This document shows positions 1 through 8,689 of a stretch of 43,090 nt of DNA, piece by piece. Position 1 is the stretch's first letter. Each line of letters begins with the position of its first letter. The position numbers and the translations under genes are program-made. The notes under the pieces were generated by a model. The model did no database searches and had not been told where the DNA came from. It saw only the letters and a list, made by a program, of their open reading frames with translations. Origin of the DNA: Bacteroidota bacterium (GTDB lineage: Bacteria > Bacteroidota > Bacteroidia > Bacteroidales > VadinHA17); contig JAKQPD010000319.1 in the NCBI GenBank assembly GCA_029564935.1, positions 1-43,090 of the forward strand, written 5' to 3'.

Positions 1-1
1 G

Positions 2-2020
2 TGCGGGAACAGGGTTGAAAAGAAAAATCTGAAGCAGTGGATGCTCCGGATACCTCTTTATGCTGAAAGGCTGCTTAAAGGTATTGATGATCTGGAGTGG
101 CCGGAAGGGATAAAGGAAATGCAGAGAAACTGGATAGGCCGCTCTACCGGAGCAGAAGTCGATTTCAGGCTCGACGGAATGGACGAAGTACTGAAAGTAT
201 TTACAACACGACCCGACACACTCTTCGGTGCAACCTATATGGTTATCGCCCCCGAACACCCTCTTACAAAACAGTTAACAACGGCTGATCATGCGGCAGA
301 AGTGGAAAACTATATCAGGGCTGCTTCACTTAAATCCGAACTTGACCGTACTGACCTGGCAAAAGAAAAAACAGGTGTTTTTAGCGGCAGGTATGCAATC
401 AATCCTGTAAATCATAAGAAAATACCGGTCTGGGTGGCCGATTATGTCCTTACCGGATATGGCACAGGTGCAATAATGGCTGTCCCGGCACATGATACAC
501 GCGATTTTGAATTTGCTCAGGAATTCGGCCTACCGATCCTCTGCATCCAGGATCCTGATGTTATGGACAAGGAACAGAAAGAGAGGATCATTAAAGGAAA
601 AGAATGCTGGACCGAAGACGGCAGATATATTAATTCATCAGATAAGCTGACAGGGATCGATATAAACGGCCTGAATAAGGAAGCCGGTATAGCGAAGATC
701 ACAGACTGGCTCGAATCGAAGAATATAGGAAAGGCTAAGATAAACTATAAGCTGAGAGACTGGCTCTTCAGCCGGCAGAGGTACTGGGGTGAACCATTTC
801 CTGTGATCCACTGGGAAGATGGTGAGATAACACTGCTTGATGAATCGGAACTTCCCCTGCAGCTCCCCGAAATGGAGAATTATCTTCCGGGTGAGACCGG
901 GGAATCACCTCTGGCAAATGCAGAAGACTGGCTCAATGTAACTGATAAATCCGGAAGAAAAGGAAGACGTGAGACCAATACCATGCCCCAGTGGGCAGGA
1001 TCATGCTGGTATTATCTGCGTTATATCGATCCCTCCAATGATAAAAGAATATTCGATCCGGAAAAGGAAAAATACTGGATGCCTGTCGATATCTATATAG
1101 GAGGAGCTGAACATGCTGTCCTTCACCTCCTCTACAGCCGGTTCTGGCATAAAGTGCTATATGATCTCGGAATTGTATCGACTGATGAGCCTTACCAGAA
1201 GCTCTTCAACCAGGGGATGATACTTGCATATGCTTACGAAAATGAAACCGGAGCAAAAATATCAGCAGATATAATTGAAGAACGTAACGGGAAATTCTTC
1301 AACAGTGAAAACGGATCGGAAGTGAGGCAGATCGTTGCAAAAATGTCTAAATCATTAAAAAATGTGGTCAATCCCGATGACGTTGTTTCAAAGTACGGCG
1401 CCGACTCCCTCAGACTCTATGAAATGTTCATGGGTCCGCTTGATGTGACAAAGCCCTGGGATGATAAAGGAGTAAAAGGTGTATTCAATTTCCTCGGAAG
1501 AACATTCAGGTTCTTTTCGAATCCTGAAAACATAACCAAAGGAGATGAAGATCCCGAAATACTTAAAGGATTGCATCAGGCAATAAGAAAAGTTGAATCG
1601 GATATAGAGAATCTGCACTTCAATACAGCCATTTCAGCCATGATGATCTTCCTTAATCAGGCGATAAAAAAAGGGAAGGTTACTGCCGGAACGGCCGGGA
1701 TTTTCACCAGGATACTTTCCCCGTTCGCTCCGCATCTGGCCGAAGAACTCTCGAATATCCTCGGAAACAGGAATACAATTGCATATGAACCCTGGCCGAT
1801 GGTAAATAAGGATTACCTGAAGGAAGAAGTCTTTGAATATCCCGTATCTTTTAACGGTAAGCTCAGGTTTAAGATAGAGCTGCCGGTTACAATGTCAAAG
1901 AATGAGATCAGCAGGATCGTCCTTGAAGATGAAAGAGCAAAAAAGTGGCTGGCTACAGGTACCATGACAAATATTATTGTTGTACCAAACCGTATTGTGA
2001 ATGTTGTCATTAAGAATTAA
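2..2020 (+). CDS. leuS: Leucyl-tRNA synthetase, 3' part (5' end outside window)
   Basis: Class I aminoacyl-tRNA synthetase that charges tRNA-Leu in the cytoplasm. The reading frame is open from base 2, so the gene is cut by the window edge; the first ATG at 41 is internal. About 672 C-terminal codons remain of a family usually longer than 800. The residues before and after that ATG (KQWMLRIPLYAERLL, then MQRNWIGRS) match the family just ahead of the editing domain. CP1 editing features follow: TRPDTLFG, then GTGAIMAVPAHDTRD. The KMSKS loop lies at 1340-1354, and the anticodon-binding helical domain and C-terminal tail follow. The stop overlaps the next start (TAATG), so the M23 peptidase gene is probably co-transcribed. 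Confidence 0.97.
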   Translation, partial: CGNRVEKKNLKQWMLRIPLYAERLLKGIDDLEWPEGIKEMQRNWIGRSTGAEVDFRLDGMDEVLKVFTTRPDTLFGATYMVIAPEHPLTKQLTTADHAAEVENYIRAASLKSELDRTDLAKEKTGVFSGRYAINPVNHKKIPVWVADYVLTGYGTGAIMAVPAHDTRDFEFAQEFGLPILCIQDPDVMDKEQKERIIKGKECWTEDGRYINSSDKLTGIDINGLNKEAGIAKITDWLESKNIGKAKINYKLRDWLFSRQRYWGEPFPVIHWEDGEITLLDESELPLQLPEMENYLPGETGESPLANAEDWLNVTDKSGRKGRRETNTMPQWAGSCWYYLRYIDPSNDKRIFDPEKEKYWMPVDIYIGGAEHAVLHLLYSRFWHKVLYDLGIVSTDEPYQKLFNQGMILAYAYENETGAKISADIIEERNGKFFNSENGSEVRQIVAKMSKSLKNVVNPDDVVSKYGADSLRLYEMFMGPLDVTKPWDDKGVKGVFNFLGRTFRFFSNPENITKGDEDPEILKGLHQAIRKVESDIENLHFNTAISAMMIFLNQAIKKGKVTAGTAGIFTRILSPFAPHLAEELSNILGNRNTIAYEPWPMVNKDYLKEEVFEYPVSFNGKLRFKIELPVTMSKNEISRIVLEDERAKKWLATGTMTNIIVVPNRIVNVVIKN

Positions 2021-3270
2021 TGCTGCCCGGAATGTCATTTTTATATAAAACCCTGTTATTCTTCATACTTATTATTTCACTTGTATCATGTGTCAATTTA
2101 AATGAACCCGTGGCCCACACACTGGAGTTTGACACAATTCCTGCTAACCCGGAAGAAAAAAAACCTGTGAATCTGTTTTTTGGAATACCTGCAGATTCAT
2201 TTAACCTGGTAACGGGAAAGATTAAACGGAATGGCATACTTTCACAGATCCTTCTTGAGCATGGCATTACAATGCCGGAAATTGATGAAGTGATCAGAAA
2301 TTCTGCGGATGTTTTTGATGTCAGAAAGATCAGGGCAGGAAATAACTATTTTCTCCTTTGCGATAATGATTCAGCCGGAAGAGCCGGATATCTGATCTAT
2401 GAACATGAACCTGCAACAAGTTACATATTCAGCTTCCGGGATTCGTTAAATATTACTCCGTTCAGACAGAAGATCACATCGGAGATCAGGTATTCTTCAG
2501 GAACGATTGAGACATCACTCTGGGAGGCAATGATGGCTGACAGTCTTCATCCCATGCTCGCAATAAGCCTTTCAGAGATCTATGCCTGGACAGTTGATTT
2601 TTTCGGCCTCCAGAAAGGCGACAGCTTCAGGGTAATTTATGAAGAGTTATTCATCAATGATAAATCACAGGGCATAGGAAGGATTTTCGGTGCGCAATTT
2701 ACATGGGCAGGAAAAACTACACTGGCAATACCTTTCATCCAGAACGGTACAGAAAGTTATTATGACAGTACCGGAAACAGTCTGAGAAAGGCATTCCTGA
2801 AAGCCCCTCTTCAGTTTTCAAGGATCAGTTCACGGTATTCTTCTTCAAGGTTGCATCCCATACTCAGGATCCGCCGGCCACATTATGGAGTGGATTATGC
2901 AGCGCCGATAGGCACACCTGTACATGCAATAGGCGATGGCAGGGTAACTGCAGCAACAACAGAAAGCGGCTCGGGCAGAATGGTCAGATTAGTACATAAC
3001 AGTATATATTCGACAGCTTATCTGCACCTCAGCAGGTTCGGACCGGGAATTCAATCAGGTGCATTCGTGAAACAGGGAGATATTATAGGTTATGTAGGCA
3101 GCAGCGGCCTTTCTTCAGGTCCGCATCTCGATTTCAGATTCTATAAAAACGGCTCTCCGGTTGATCCCCTTACCATCGAAGCGCCTCCCGTTGAACCGGT
3201 ACTTGAAGAGAACCTGGCAAGATTTGAGAAAAACAAAAGAGTTGTAGAAGCTCTGCTGTCTTCTTTCTGA
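2020..3270 (+). CDS. M23 family metallopeptidase, predicted lipoprotein
   Basis: Predicted envelope peptidoglycan endopeptidase of the LytM/M23 family. The N-terminus is a hydrophobic signal ending in a lipobox (LVSC at about residues 21-24), so the protein is probably lipid-anchored. The middle third resembles the LysM-like/OapA region often found before M23 domains. The C-terminal M23 domain has the zinc ligands H288 and D292 (HYGVD), the catalytic H336 (YLHLS) and H369 (HLDF), so it looks catalytically intact. ATG 2020 overlaps the leuS stop; an in-frame ATG at 2032 would also keep the signal peptide. It converges with purN, with only 4 nt between their stops. Confidence 0.9.
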   Translation: MLPGMSFLYKTLLFFILIISLVSCVNLNEPVAHTLEFDTIPANPEEKKPVNLFFGIPADSFNLVTGKIKRNGILSQILLEHGITMPEIDEVIRNSADVFDVRKIRAGNNYFLLCDNDSAGRAGYLIYEHEPATSYIFSFRDSLNITPFRQKITSEIRYSSGTIETSLWEAMMADSLHPMLAISLSEIYAWTVDFFGLQKGDSFRVIYEELFINDKSQGIGRIFGAQFTWAGKTTLAIPFIQNGTESYYDSTGNSLRKAFLKAPLQFSRISSRYSSSRLHPILRIRRPHYGVDYAAPIGTPVHAIGDGRVTAATTESGSGRMVRLVHNSIYSTAYLHLSRFGPGIQSGAFVKQGDIIGYVGSSGLSSGPHLDFRFYKNGSPVDPLTIEAPPVEPVLEENLARFEKNKRVVEALLSSF

Positions 3271-3274
3271 TCAT

Positions 3275-3847
3275 TCATTCCATCTCAAGGATCAGCTTCT
3301 CAATTATTTCAGGGAAATACTTGTATTCTAGTGCATGTATCCTCGAAGCCAGAGATTCCGGCGTGTCTGACTGTCCTACCTTGCACTTTGCCTGAAAAAC
3401 TATATCCCCTTCATCATAATTATTGTTCACGTAATGAATTGTAATACCCGATTCCCTGTCTTTGTTCTCAATAACAGCCCTGTGAACCCTGTCGCCATAC
3501 ATTCCTTTTCCACCGTATGCAGGCAGAAGGGCAGGGTGTATATTAATAAGCCTGCCTTCAAAGCACTTTATTATATTATCCGGAACCAGCCACAGGAAGC
3601 CGGCCAGAACAATAAAATCAATACGGCTCTGCAACAGATGTTTCAGTACTGACCCGCTTACATAAAAATCATTCCGGTCGAAAAAATATGTATTGACTCC
3701 CAGAGCTTCTGCCCTTTTAAGTACGCCGGCTTCACGACGATTTGATAAAACAAGAACCACTTTGGCGCTGTTTCTGGTCGAAAAGTATTTAATTATATTT
3801 TCAGCATTTGTACCGGTCCCGGAAGCAAATATTGCTATATTCTTCAT
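3275..3847 (-). CDS. purN: Phosphoribosylglycinamide formyltransferase
   Basis: Folate-dependent GAR transformylase, third step of de novo purine synthesis: it transfers formyl from 10-formyl-THF to glycinamide ribonucleotide. The 190-residue length is normal. The N-terminal ASGTGTNAENI binds phosphate. The catalytic residues are visible as Asn and His in INIHPALLP (about residue 100) and Asp in YDEGDIVFQ (about residue 140). It stands alone on the minus strand, convergent with the peptidase gene and divergent from acpP. A TAATTTTT box (plus-strand 3860-3867) lies just upstream but has no clear -33 partner. Nothing unusual is seen. Confidence 0.95.
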   Translation of the reverse strand: MKNIAIFASGTGTNAENIIKYFSTRNSAKVVLVLSNRREAGVLKRAEALGVNTYFFDRNDFYVSGSVLKHLLQSRIDFIVLAGFLWLVPDNIIKCFEGRLINIHPALLPAYGGKGMYGDRVHRAVIENKDRESGITIHYVNNNYDEGDIVFQAKCKVGQSDTPESLASRIHALEYKYFPEIIEKLILEME

Positions 3848-3959
3848 TATATGAGACTTAAAAATTATCGGGGAAAGTTGTTTCCTGAAGATAATATTAA
3901 GTTTATCTTATTGATTATCTGCGTGATATCTATTACAGAAAATAAAAATCCCAAAATCA

Positions 3960-3991
3960 TTTGAAAAATAAAGTACAAATATATTTCTTTG
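3960..3991 (+). promoter_or_regulatory. Candidate promoter for acpP-fabF-rnc
   Basis: TTTG at 3960-3963, exactly 20 nt, then TTTCTTTG at 3984-3991, which is one mismatch from the Bacteroidota -7 box TAnnTTTG. It would start transcription near 3998, giving an AT-rich leader of roughly 32 nt before acpP. The 3848-4029 gap holds nothing else recognisable. This is motif evidence only. Confidence 0.5.
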
Positions 3992-4029
3992 CAGGGTTCA
4001 TAACTTAATATTAATTAAAATTTATCATT

Positions 4030-4266
4030 ATGTCTGACATTGCGACAAGAGTAAAAGAGATTATTGTAGACAAACTCGGAGTTGATGAATCGGAAGTAAC
4101 TCCCGAAGCAAGTTTTACCAATGATCTGGGAGCTGACTCTCTTGACACTGTTGAACTGATCATGGAATTTGAAAAGGAATTTAACATAGGGATTCCTGAT
4201 GATCAGGCAGAAACCATCAGCACCGTTGGAGATGCAATAAAGTACATCGAGGAGAATGCAAAATAG
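4030..4266 (+). CDS. acpP: Acyl carrier protein
   Basis: Carries growing acyl chains on a 4'-phosphopantetheine arm during type II fatty acid synthesis and supplies hydroxyacyl chains to lipid A enzymes such as LpxA and LpxD, both encoded in this window. It has 78 residues and is acidic, with the modification motif [11 protein letters not shown]; the modified Ser is residue 37. It is first in an operon with fabF, 24 nt downstream, the usual arrangement. The start follows an AT-rich leader without a Shine-Dalgarno sequence, typical of Bacteroidota. Confidence 0.97.
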   Translation: MSDIATRVKEIIVDKLGVDESEVTPEASFTNDLGADSLDTVELIMEFEKEFNIGIPDDQAETISTVGDAIKYIEENAK

Positions 4267-4290
4267 ATTTGCATTGAAAATAGCCCATTT

Positions 4291-5538
4291 ATGAGAAGAG
4301 TTGTTGTTACCGGACTTGGAGCCTTGACTCCATTGGGGAAGAATTTGCATGAATTTTGGGAAGGATTACAAAACGGTATAAGCGGAGCGGGCCTGATAAC
4401 CCGCTTCGATACTGAAAAGTTCAAGACCAAATTTGCCTGCGAGGTAAAAGGATACGACTCTTTAAAGTATTTCGACAGAAAAGAGGCCAACAAGCTTGAC
4501 CTTTATTCACAGTTTGCACTTATATCATGCGATGAAGCTATTGCTGATTCAGGTATCGACCTGAACAGTGTCAACAAGGATCGTGTCGGTGTGATCTGGT
4601 CTTCAGGGATAGGAGGGCTTTCTACTTTTTATGATCAGATCAAAGGTTATGTTCAGGGGGATGGAACACCGAGGTTCAGTCCTTTTTTCATTCCCAAGAT
4701 GATAAGCAATATTGCATCGGGGTCCATATCAATCAAATATGGGTTCAGGGGTCCGAATTTTGCCACTGTTTCTGCATGTGCCTCTTCGACACATGCTTTG
4801 ATCGACGCGGTTAACTATATTAAACTGGGCAAAGCTGATATTTTTATTACCGGAGGATCGGAGGCTGCAATAAATGAACCCGGAATAGGCGGCTTCAATG
4901 CCATGATGGCAATGTCAACCAACAATGCTGAATACCAGACAGCATCACGTCCTTTTGATCTTACCCGCGATGGATTTGTCATGGGAGAAGGAAGCGGAGC
5001 CATAATTGTTGAAGATCTGGAACATGCCAGGGCAAGAGGAGCAAAGTTATATGCTGAACTGGCTGGTACAGGCATGACAGCTGATGCATTCCATCTTACC
5101 GCACCTCACCCTGAAGGAACCGGTGCCCGGAATGTGATGAAAATAGCAGTATCGGATGCAGGTCTTAAACCGGAGGACATTGATTATATTAATGTCCACG
5201 GAACAGCCACACCCCTCGGGGATATTTCCGAAGTAAAAGCGATCCTCGCAGTCTTCGGGGAACATTCATACAATATGAACCTGAGTGCGACAAAATCGAT
5301 GACAGGACACCTTCTGGGTGCAGCAGGCGCTGTGGAAGCGATAGCAACAATTCTGGCCACCCTTTATGATATTGTCCCTCCGACTATTAACTATAAGGTT
5401 CCTGATCCTCAGATAGACCAGAAACTTAATATTACGCCCAACGAGGCACAACCCAGAAAGATCAATGTTGCTCTCAGCAATACTTTCGGGTTCGGCGGTC
5501 ATAATGCTTCTATTGTTATCAGAAAAGCTGAATTCTAA
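4291..5538 (+). CDS. fabF: 3-oxoacyl-ACP synthase II (beta-ketoacyl-ACP synthase)
   Basis: Condensing enzyme of fatty acid elongation: it joins malonyl-ACP to an acyl chain on its active-site cysteine. It has 415 residues, a typical length. The thiolase-fold triad is complete and at the positions usual for FabF: C163 in SACASS, H303 in VHGTAT, and H340 in TGHLLGAAG. The C-terminal glycine-rich loop GFGGHNA is present. The start ATGAGAAGAGTTG follows acpP by 24 nt, and rnc follows closely, so acpP-fabF-rnc probably form one transcript. Confidence 0.97.
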   Translation: MRRVVVTGLGALTPLGKNLHEFWEGLQNGISGAGLITRFDTEKFKTKFACEVKGYDSLKYFDRKEANKLDLYSQFALISCDEAIADSGIDLNSVNKDRVGVIWSSGIGGLSTFYDQIKGYVQGDGTPRFSPFFIPKMISNIASGSISIKYGFRGPNFATVSACASSTHALIDAVNYIKLGKADIFITGGSEAAINEPGIGGFNAMMAMSTNNAEYQTASRPFDLTRDGFVMGEGSGAIIVEDLEHARARGAKLYAELAGTGMTADAFHLTAPHPEGTGARNVMKIAVSDAGLKPEDIDYINVHGTATPLGDISEVKAILAVFGEHSYNMNLSATKSMTGHLLGAAGAVEAIATILATLYDIVPPTINYKVPDPQIDQKLNITPNEAQPRKINVALSNTFGFGGHNASIVIRKAEF

Positions 5539-5543
5539 GATTC

Positions 5544-6284
5544 TTGCTCTCCATCAGATCTAACGGCACCTATCTTCTTAATAAAAGGGAGTTCAGATCA
5601 CACCTGAAAAAAATACTGGGATTCAGGCCGGGGAACCTGCAACTGTATGAAGCAGCATTTATTCACCGCTCTGCATCCTATACAATGCCCGACGGTAACA
5701 GAATTAATAACGAAAGGCTCGAGTATCTCGGAGATGCAGTTCTCGATACAATATTATCAGATTATCTTTTCAGGAAATTCCCTGAAGCCAATGAAGGTTT
5801 CCTTACAAAAATCCGGTCCCGTACTGTAAACAGGGATGTCCTCAACCAGCTTGCCGTTTCTATGGGAATTGACAGGCTGCTTATAAGTAATGTAAATTCT
5901 GTCCAAAATGCCAAAAACCTCTGCGGCGACGCCTTCGAGGCATTAATAGGATCGATATTCCTCGACAAGGGATTCAGAAAAACTGAAAAGCTGTTCATAA
6001 AGAATATATTCAATAAGTATCTTGACCTGGAAAATATAATTAAAACTGATACAGATTACAAAAGCCTTGTTTTTGAATGGGTGCAGAAAAACAAGTTTCA
6101 GCTTACCTTTACATATAATGAAGAATACGATTTCGATCTGAAAAAGTCGTTTTTCACTTCCACACTCTATATAAATAAAGAGGAATATGGCAAGGGCAAC
6201 GGATCTGCAAAGAAAGAAGCCGAACAGGAAGCATCCTGTAAAGCCTGGAAAAAAATAAGGGATATTCAGGACCAGCCCGGTTAA
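5544..6284 (+). CDS. rnc: Ribonuclease III
   Basis: Double-strand-specific endoribonuclease that processes rRNA precursors and structured mRNAs. The catalytic signature NERLEYLGDAVLD lies at about residues 54-66, with acidic residues further on (GDAFEALIGSIFLD). A C-terminal double-stranded-RNA-binding domain covers about residues 170-240 (DYKSLVFEW, GNGSAKKEAEQEA). There is no suitable ATG. The frame opens after a stop at 5529, and the usable starts are TTG 5544, given here, or ATT 5532, which would overlap the fabF stop. The N-terminal extension before KILGFRPGN is normal for Bacteroidota homologues. It sits directly behind fabF, as in many bacteria. Confidence 0.93.
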   Translation: MLSIRSNGTYLLNKREFRSHLKKILGFRPGNLQLYEAAFIHRSASYTMPDGNRINNERLEYLGDAVLDTILSDYLFRKFPEANEGFLTKIRSRTVNRDVLNQLAVSMGIDRLLISNVNSVQNAKNLCGDAFEALIGSIFLDKGFRKTEKLFIKNIFNKYLDLENIIKTDTDYKSLVFEWVQKNKFQLTFTYNEEYDFDLKKSFFTSTLYINKEEYGKGNGSAKKEAEQEASCKAWKKIRDIQDQPG

Positions 6285-6326
6285 TATTTAATTTTTTCCT
6301 ACCTTTATAAAGCCGGGAAAGGTAAA

Positions 6327-6767
6327 ATGAAGTCCCCATCCAAAATAAAAAAGGTAACACTCAATATCGGAGAAAATACCGAAGCGATACTTTTCGGCAT
6401 AGTTGCAGCAGAACCTGATTATAAGATATCGATAGCACTTAACAGGAAATTAGGTATTTCCCTGAAAAGTAATCTTCCTGTAATCCTTAATGATGAAAAT
6501 AACGAGGAACTGATTTTCAGCAGATTTTCAAGCTCATCAGATCCCTCTGAACCTGTATATGACCTCACCTCTAACCGTTCGGGGAAACATTATCTGATAA
6601 GGAAAATGAAAAACATAGATTATTTCCTACATATCCATAATATTGACATTGAATCCGATACAGGCAGGATCATGTCTCTTCTCAGGAATATTGAATGCAT
6701 CACGGCAGTATTTAAGATAGGAACAGAAATTCTTAAGGACAGGAATTCAGGATTTCTCATTCACTAA
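6327..6767 (+). CDS. Small IPExxxVDY-family-like protein of unknown function
   Basis: A 146-residue protein, last in the acpP-fabF-rnc cluster and 42 nt after rnc. The segment ILFGIVAAEPDYKISIALNRKLGISLK and the later IRKMKNIDYFLHI resemble the small Bacteroidota family named after an IPExxxVDY motif, whose members commonly lie next to rnc. Here the motif is degenerate: Ile is kept, Pro-Glu are replaced by Arg-Lys, and the end reads IDY. There is no signal peptide, membrane segment or catalytic motif, so it is probably cytoplasmic. Function is unknown. The family call rests on location and partial motif, so it is moderate. Confidence 0.6.
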   Translation: MKSPSKIKKVTLNIGENTEAILFGIVAAEPDYKISIALNRKLGISLKSNLPVILNDENNEELIFSRFSSSSDPSEPVYDLTSNRSGKHYLIRKMKNIDYFLHIHNIDIESDTGRIMSLLRNIECITAVFKIGTEILKDRNSGFLIH

Positions 6768-6813
6768 ACTGTAAGATATCCTGCCGGGAATCAGTTATAT
6801 TAGAAGTACTAAT

Positions 6814-6855
6814 AAAAAAGAAGAGCCGCCTCCGGGCGGAGACGGCTCACTTTTT
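6814..6855. terminator. Strong symmetric (bidirectional) terminator hairpin
   Basis: A-tract at 6814-6819, then a GC-rich hairpin at 6823-6848 (arms GAGCCG-C-CTCCG and CGGAG-A-CGGCTC with one internal mismatch), then TTTTT at 6851-6855. The flanking A and T tracts make it usable in both directions. It ends the acpP-fabF-rnc operon 47 nt after the last stop. Confidence 0.85.
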
Positions 6856-6858
6856 GAT

Positions 6859-7117
6859 AACCCTAAAACTAACCTAACCTATGAAAAAAACCTCTATATT
6901 TTGTATTTCAAATTTCGTGCCAAATCCTGTACAAAGATATTACATACATTTAATATAACCAAATTTTTATTTATACTGATATTAAGATTAACTATAATTT
7001 AATTAATAGTTAAATTTCTTAACCTTTCAGACCGGGTATTTTTCATATAAACGTTCAGACTATGTGTAATGTTGTTAAAGAAAGTTAAAGAGTCTTAACA
7101 TAATTTATATATAGTAG
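6859..7117 (+). other. Gene-free spacer with CCTAACC tract and a 25-codon ORF
   Basis: Immediately after the terminator comes a tract AACCCTAAAACTAACCTAACC (given in part; 6859-6880) running into ATGAAAAAAACC. That ATG opens a 25-codon frame (6881-6958, product starting MKKTSIFCISNF) that ends in TAA. No homology is recognised, and it could be a leader peptide, a relic of a secreted-protein gene, or chance. The rest to 7117 is AT-rich with no recognisable feature until the -7 box of the next gene. Confidence 0.4.
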
Positions 7118-7125
7118 TACTTTTG
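7118..7125 (+). promoter_or_regulatory. -7 box next to the rprX start
   Basis: TACTTTTG matches TAnnTTTG exactly. Twenty nt upstream is TTA (7095-7097) instead of TTG, a weak -33. The box ends 7 nt before the ATG at 7133, so transcription would begin about at the start codon. Confidence 0.5.
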
Positions 7126-7132
7126 CAACTAT

Positions 7133-8689
7133 ATGAAAAAAAGTACGATTGTATTACTGGCTCTTTTATTCTTTCTGACACTGTCAGGACTGATCCTTCT
7201 TCAGGTATACTGGATCCGTAATGCAATCGAGATTACCGATCAGGAATTCAGGATGCTTGCAAACAAAGCCCTCGAATCTGTAATAGTTGATCTTGAAGAA
7301 AATGAACTTATTAACCGGATCATGGAGGAGATTGATCCGGTATCGGCCGATTCAGTAACGGCTATTGTCCCAAGAGACTCTCCTCTTGCACGGAAATTAA
7401 GAGGATATCAGCCTAATTCTAAATTACTGGAGATTTATGGCCTTAACAATCCGGAAGACCCGGTTGCAATAACCGGATCAGGACAAAAGATCTTCATTTC
7501 CGAGGAGAATGTACCGGATTATACGGCCGATGAATCATATGAAACATCGCAGCAGGCAATAAATGCAGAACTGAGCGGACGGGTATCAAACAAGATCGTA
7601 GTTCTCGAAAACATAATGGACAAGATCCTTTACAACACACCCGATATAAGGGAGAGAATCAATCCCGCTGACCTTAAGCCTATGCTTCGCAAGGCGCTTA
7701 CAAATGTAGGTATTGATCTTGAGTTTGAATATTCGATACGTTCCGGCCGTTACGGACAGATATGGAAAACTGCAGGATTTACTGACGCACCCGGGACAAA
7801 CAAATTCATAATCCAGCTGTTCCCGAACGATCCTGTACCCAGCCAGAATCAGCTTGTTATGTATTGCCTTCAGGAACAGCAATATAAATTTGGGAAGATC
7901 GGCAATCTTGCCATTCTTTCAATCCTCTTCGCATCGTTACTCCTTTTACTCTCGGCCGGAACGTTCATAGTAATTTTCCGGCAAAAGAAATTATCGGAAA
8001 TAAGGAATGACTTTATAAACAATATGACCCATGAACTAAAGACACCCATCTCCACAATTTCTCTTGCATCCCAGCTTCTGGCTGATAAATCGGTTTCTGA
8101 TGCCAGCAAGAATATCGACACTCTCGCGAAGGTGATTTCGGATGAGAGCATGAGACTTAAATTCCAGGTCGAGAAAGTACTTCAGATGGCGATCTTCGAA
8201 AAAACAAAAATGAAACTTAATTTCGCCTCGCTCGATCTTAATAAAGTGCTTCTGGATGTATTAGATAATTACAAACTGCAGATCAGAAGTTCGAACGGCA
8301 GGATCGGTACTGATTTCAGGGCAGTGTCAGAATCAGTAATGATTGACGAAATCCATTTTAAGAATGCAATATCGAATCTAATTGATAATGCCATCAAATA
8401 TTCAAAAGGTCAGCCCAATATTACAATAGCAACAAAAAACAACCGGAAGGGTATAATAATTATTATTGAAGATAAAGGGATTGGCATAAGCAAGGAAGAC
8501 CTGAACCGGATTTACGATAAGTTTTATCGTGTCCATTCGGGTAATGTACATAATGTAAAAGGCTTCGGTCTGGGCTTGAGTTATGTAAAGAAAGTAATTG
8601 ACGAACATAACGGCACCATTAAGGCTGAAAGCCATCTTAATAAAGGCACTAAATTTATAATTTTTATTCCTCAAAACGGGAGAAGATGA
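7133..8689 (+). CDS. rprX: RprX-like sensor histidine kinase
   Basis: Membrane sensor kinase of 518 residues. One membrane helix covers about residues 5-26 and a second about residues 258-283, enclosing a periplasmic sensor domain of about 230 residues with no recognised fold. The cytoplasmic part has an H-box with phospho-accepting H300 (NNMTHELKTP), an N-box (NLIDNAIKY), and G-boxes (DKGIGIS, GFGLGLSYV), so it is a complete HisKA-HATPase kinase. It overlaps the response regulator gene by 4 nt (ATGA), so the two are translationally coupled. The N-terminus and partner match the RprX/RprY pair described in Bacteroides fragilis. The signal sensed is not evident. The start is fixed by the signal-anchor helix right after it. 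Confidence 0.8.
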   Translation: MKKSTIVLLALLFFLTLSGLILLQVYWIRNAIEITDQEFRMLANKALESVIVDLEENELINRIMEEIDPVSADSVTAIVPRDSPLARKLRGYQPNSKLLEIYGLNNPEDPVAITGSGQKIFISEENVPDYTADESYETSQQAINAELSGRVSNKIVVLENIMDKILYNTPDIRERINPADLKPMLRKALTNVGIDLEFEYSIRSGRYGQIWKTAGFTDAPGTNKFIIQLFPNDPVPSQNQLVMYCLQEQQYKFGKIGNLAILSILFASLLLLLSAGTFIVIFRQKKLSEIRNDFINNMTHELKTPISTISLASQLLADKSVSDASKNIDTLAKVISDESMRLKFQVEKVLQMAIFEKTKMKLNFASLDLNKVLLDVLDNYKLQIRSSNGRIGTDFRAVSESVMIDEIHFKNAISNLIDNAIKYSKGQPNITIATKNNRKGIIIIIEDKGIGISKEDLNRIYDKFYRVHSGNVHNVKGFGLGLSYVKKVIDEHNGTIKAESHLNKGTKFIIFIPQNGRR

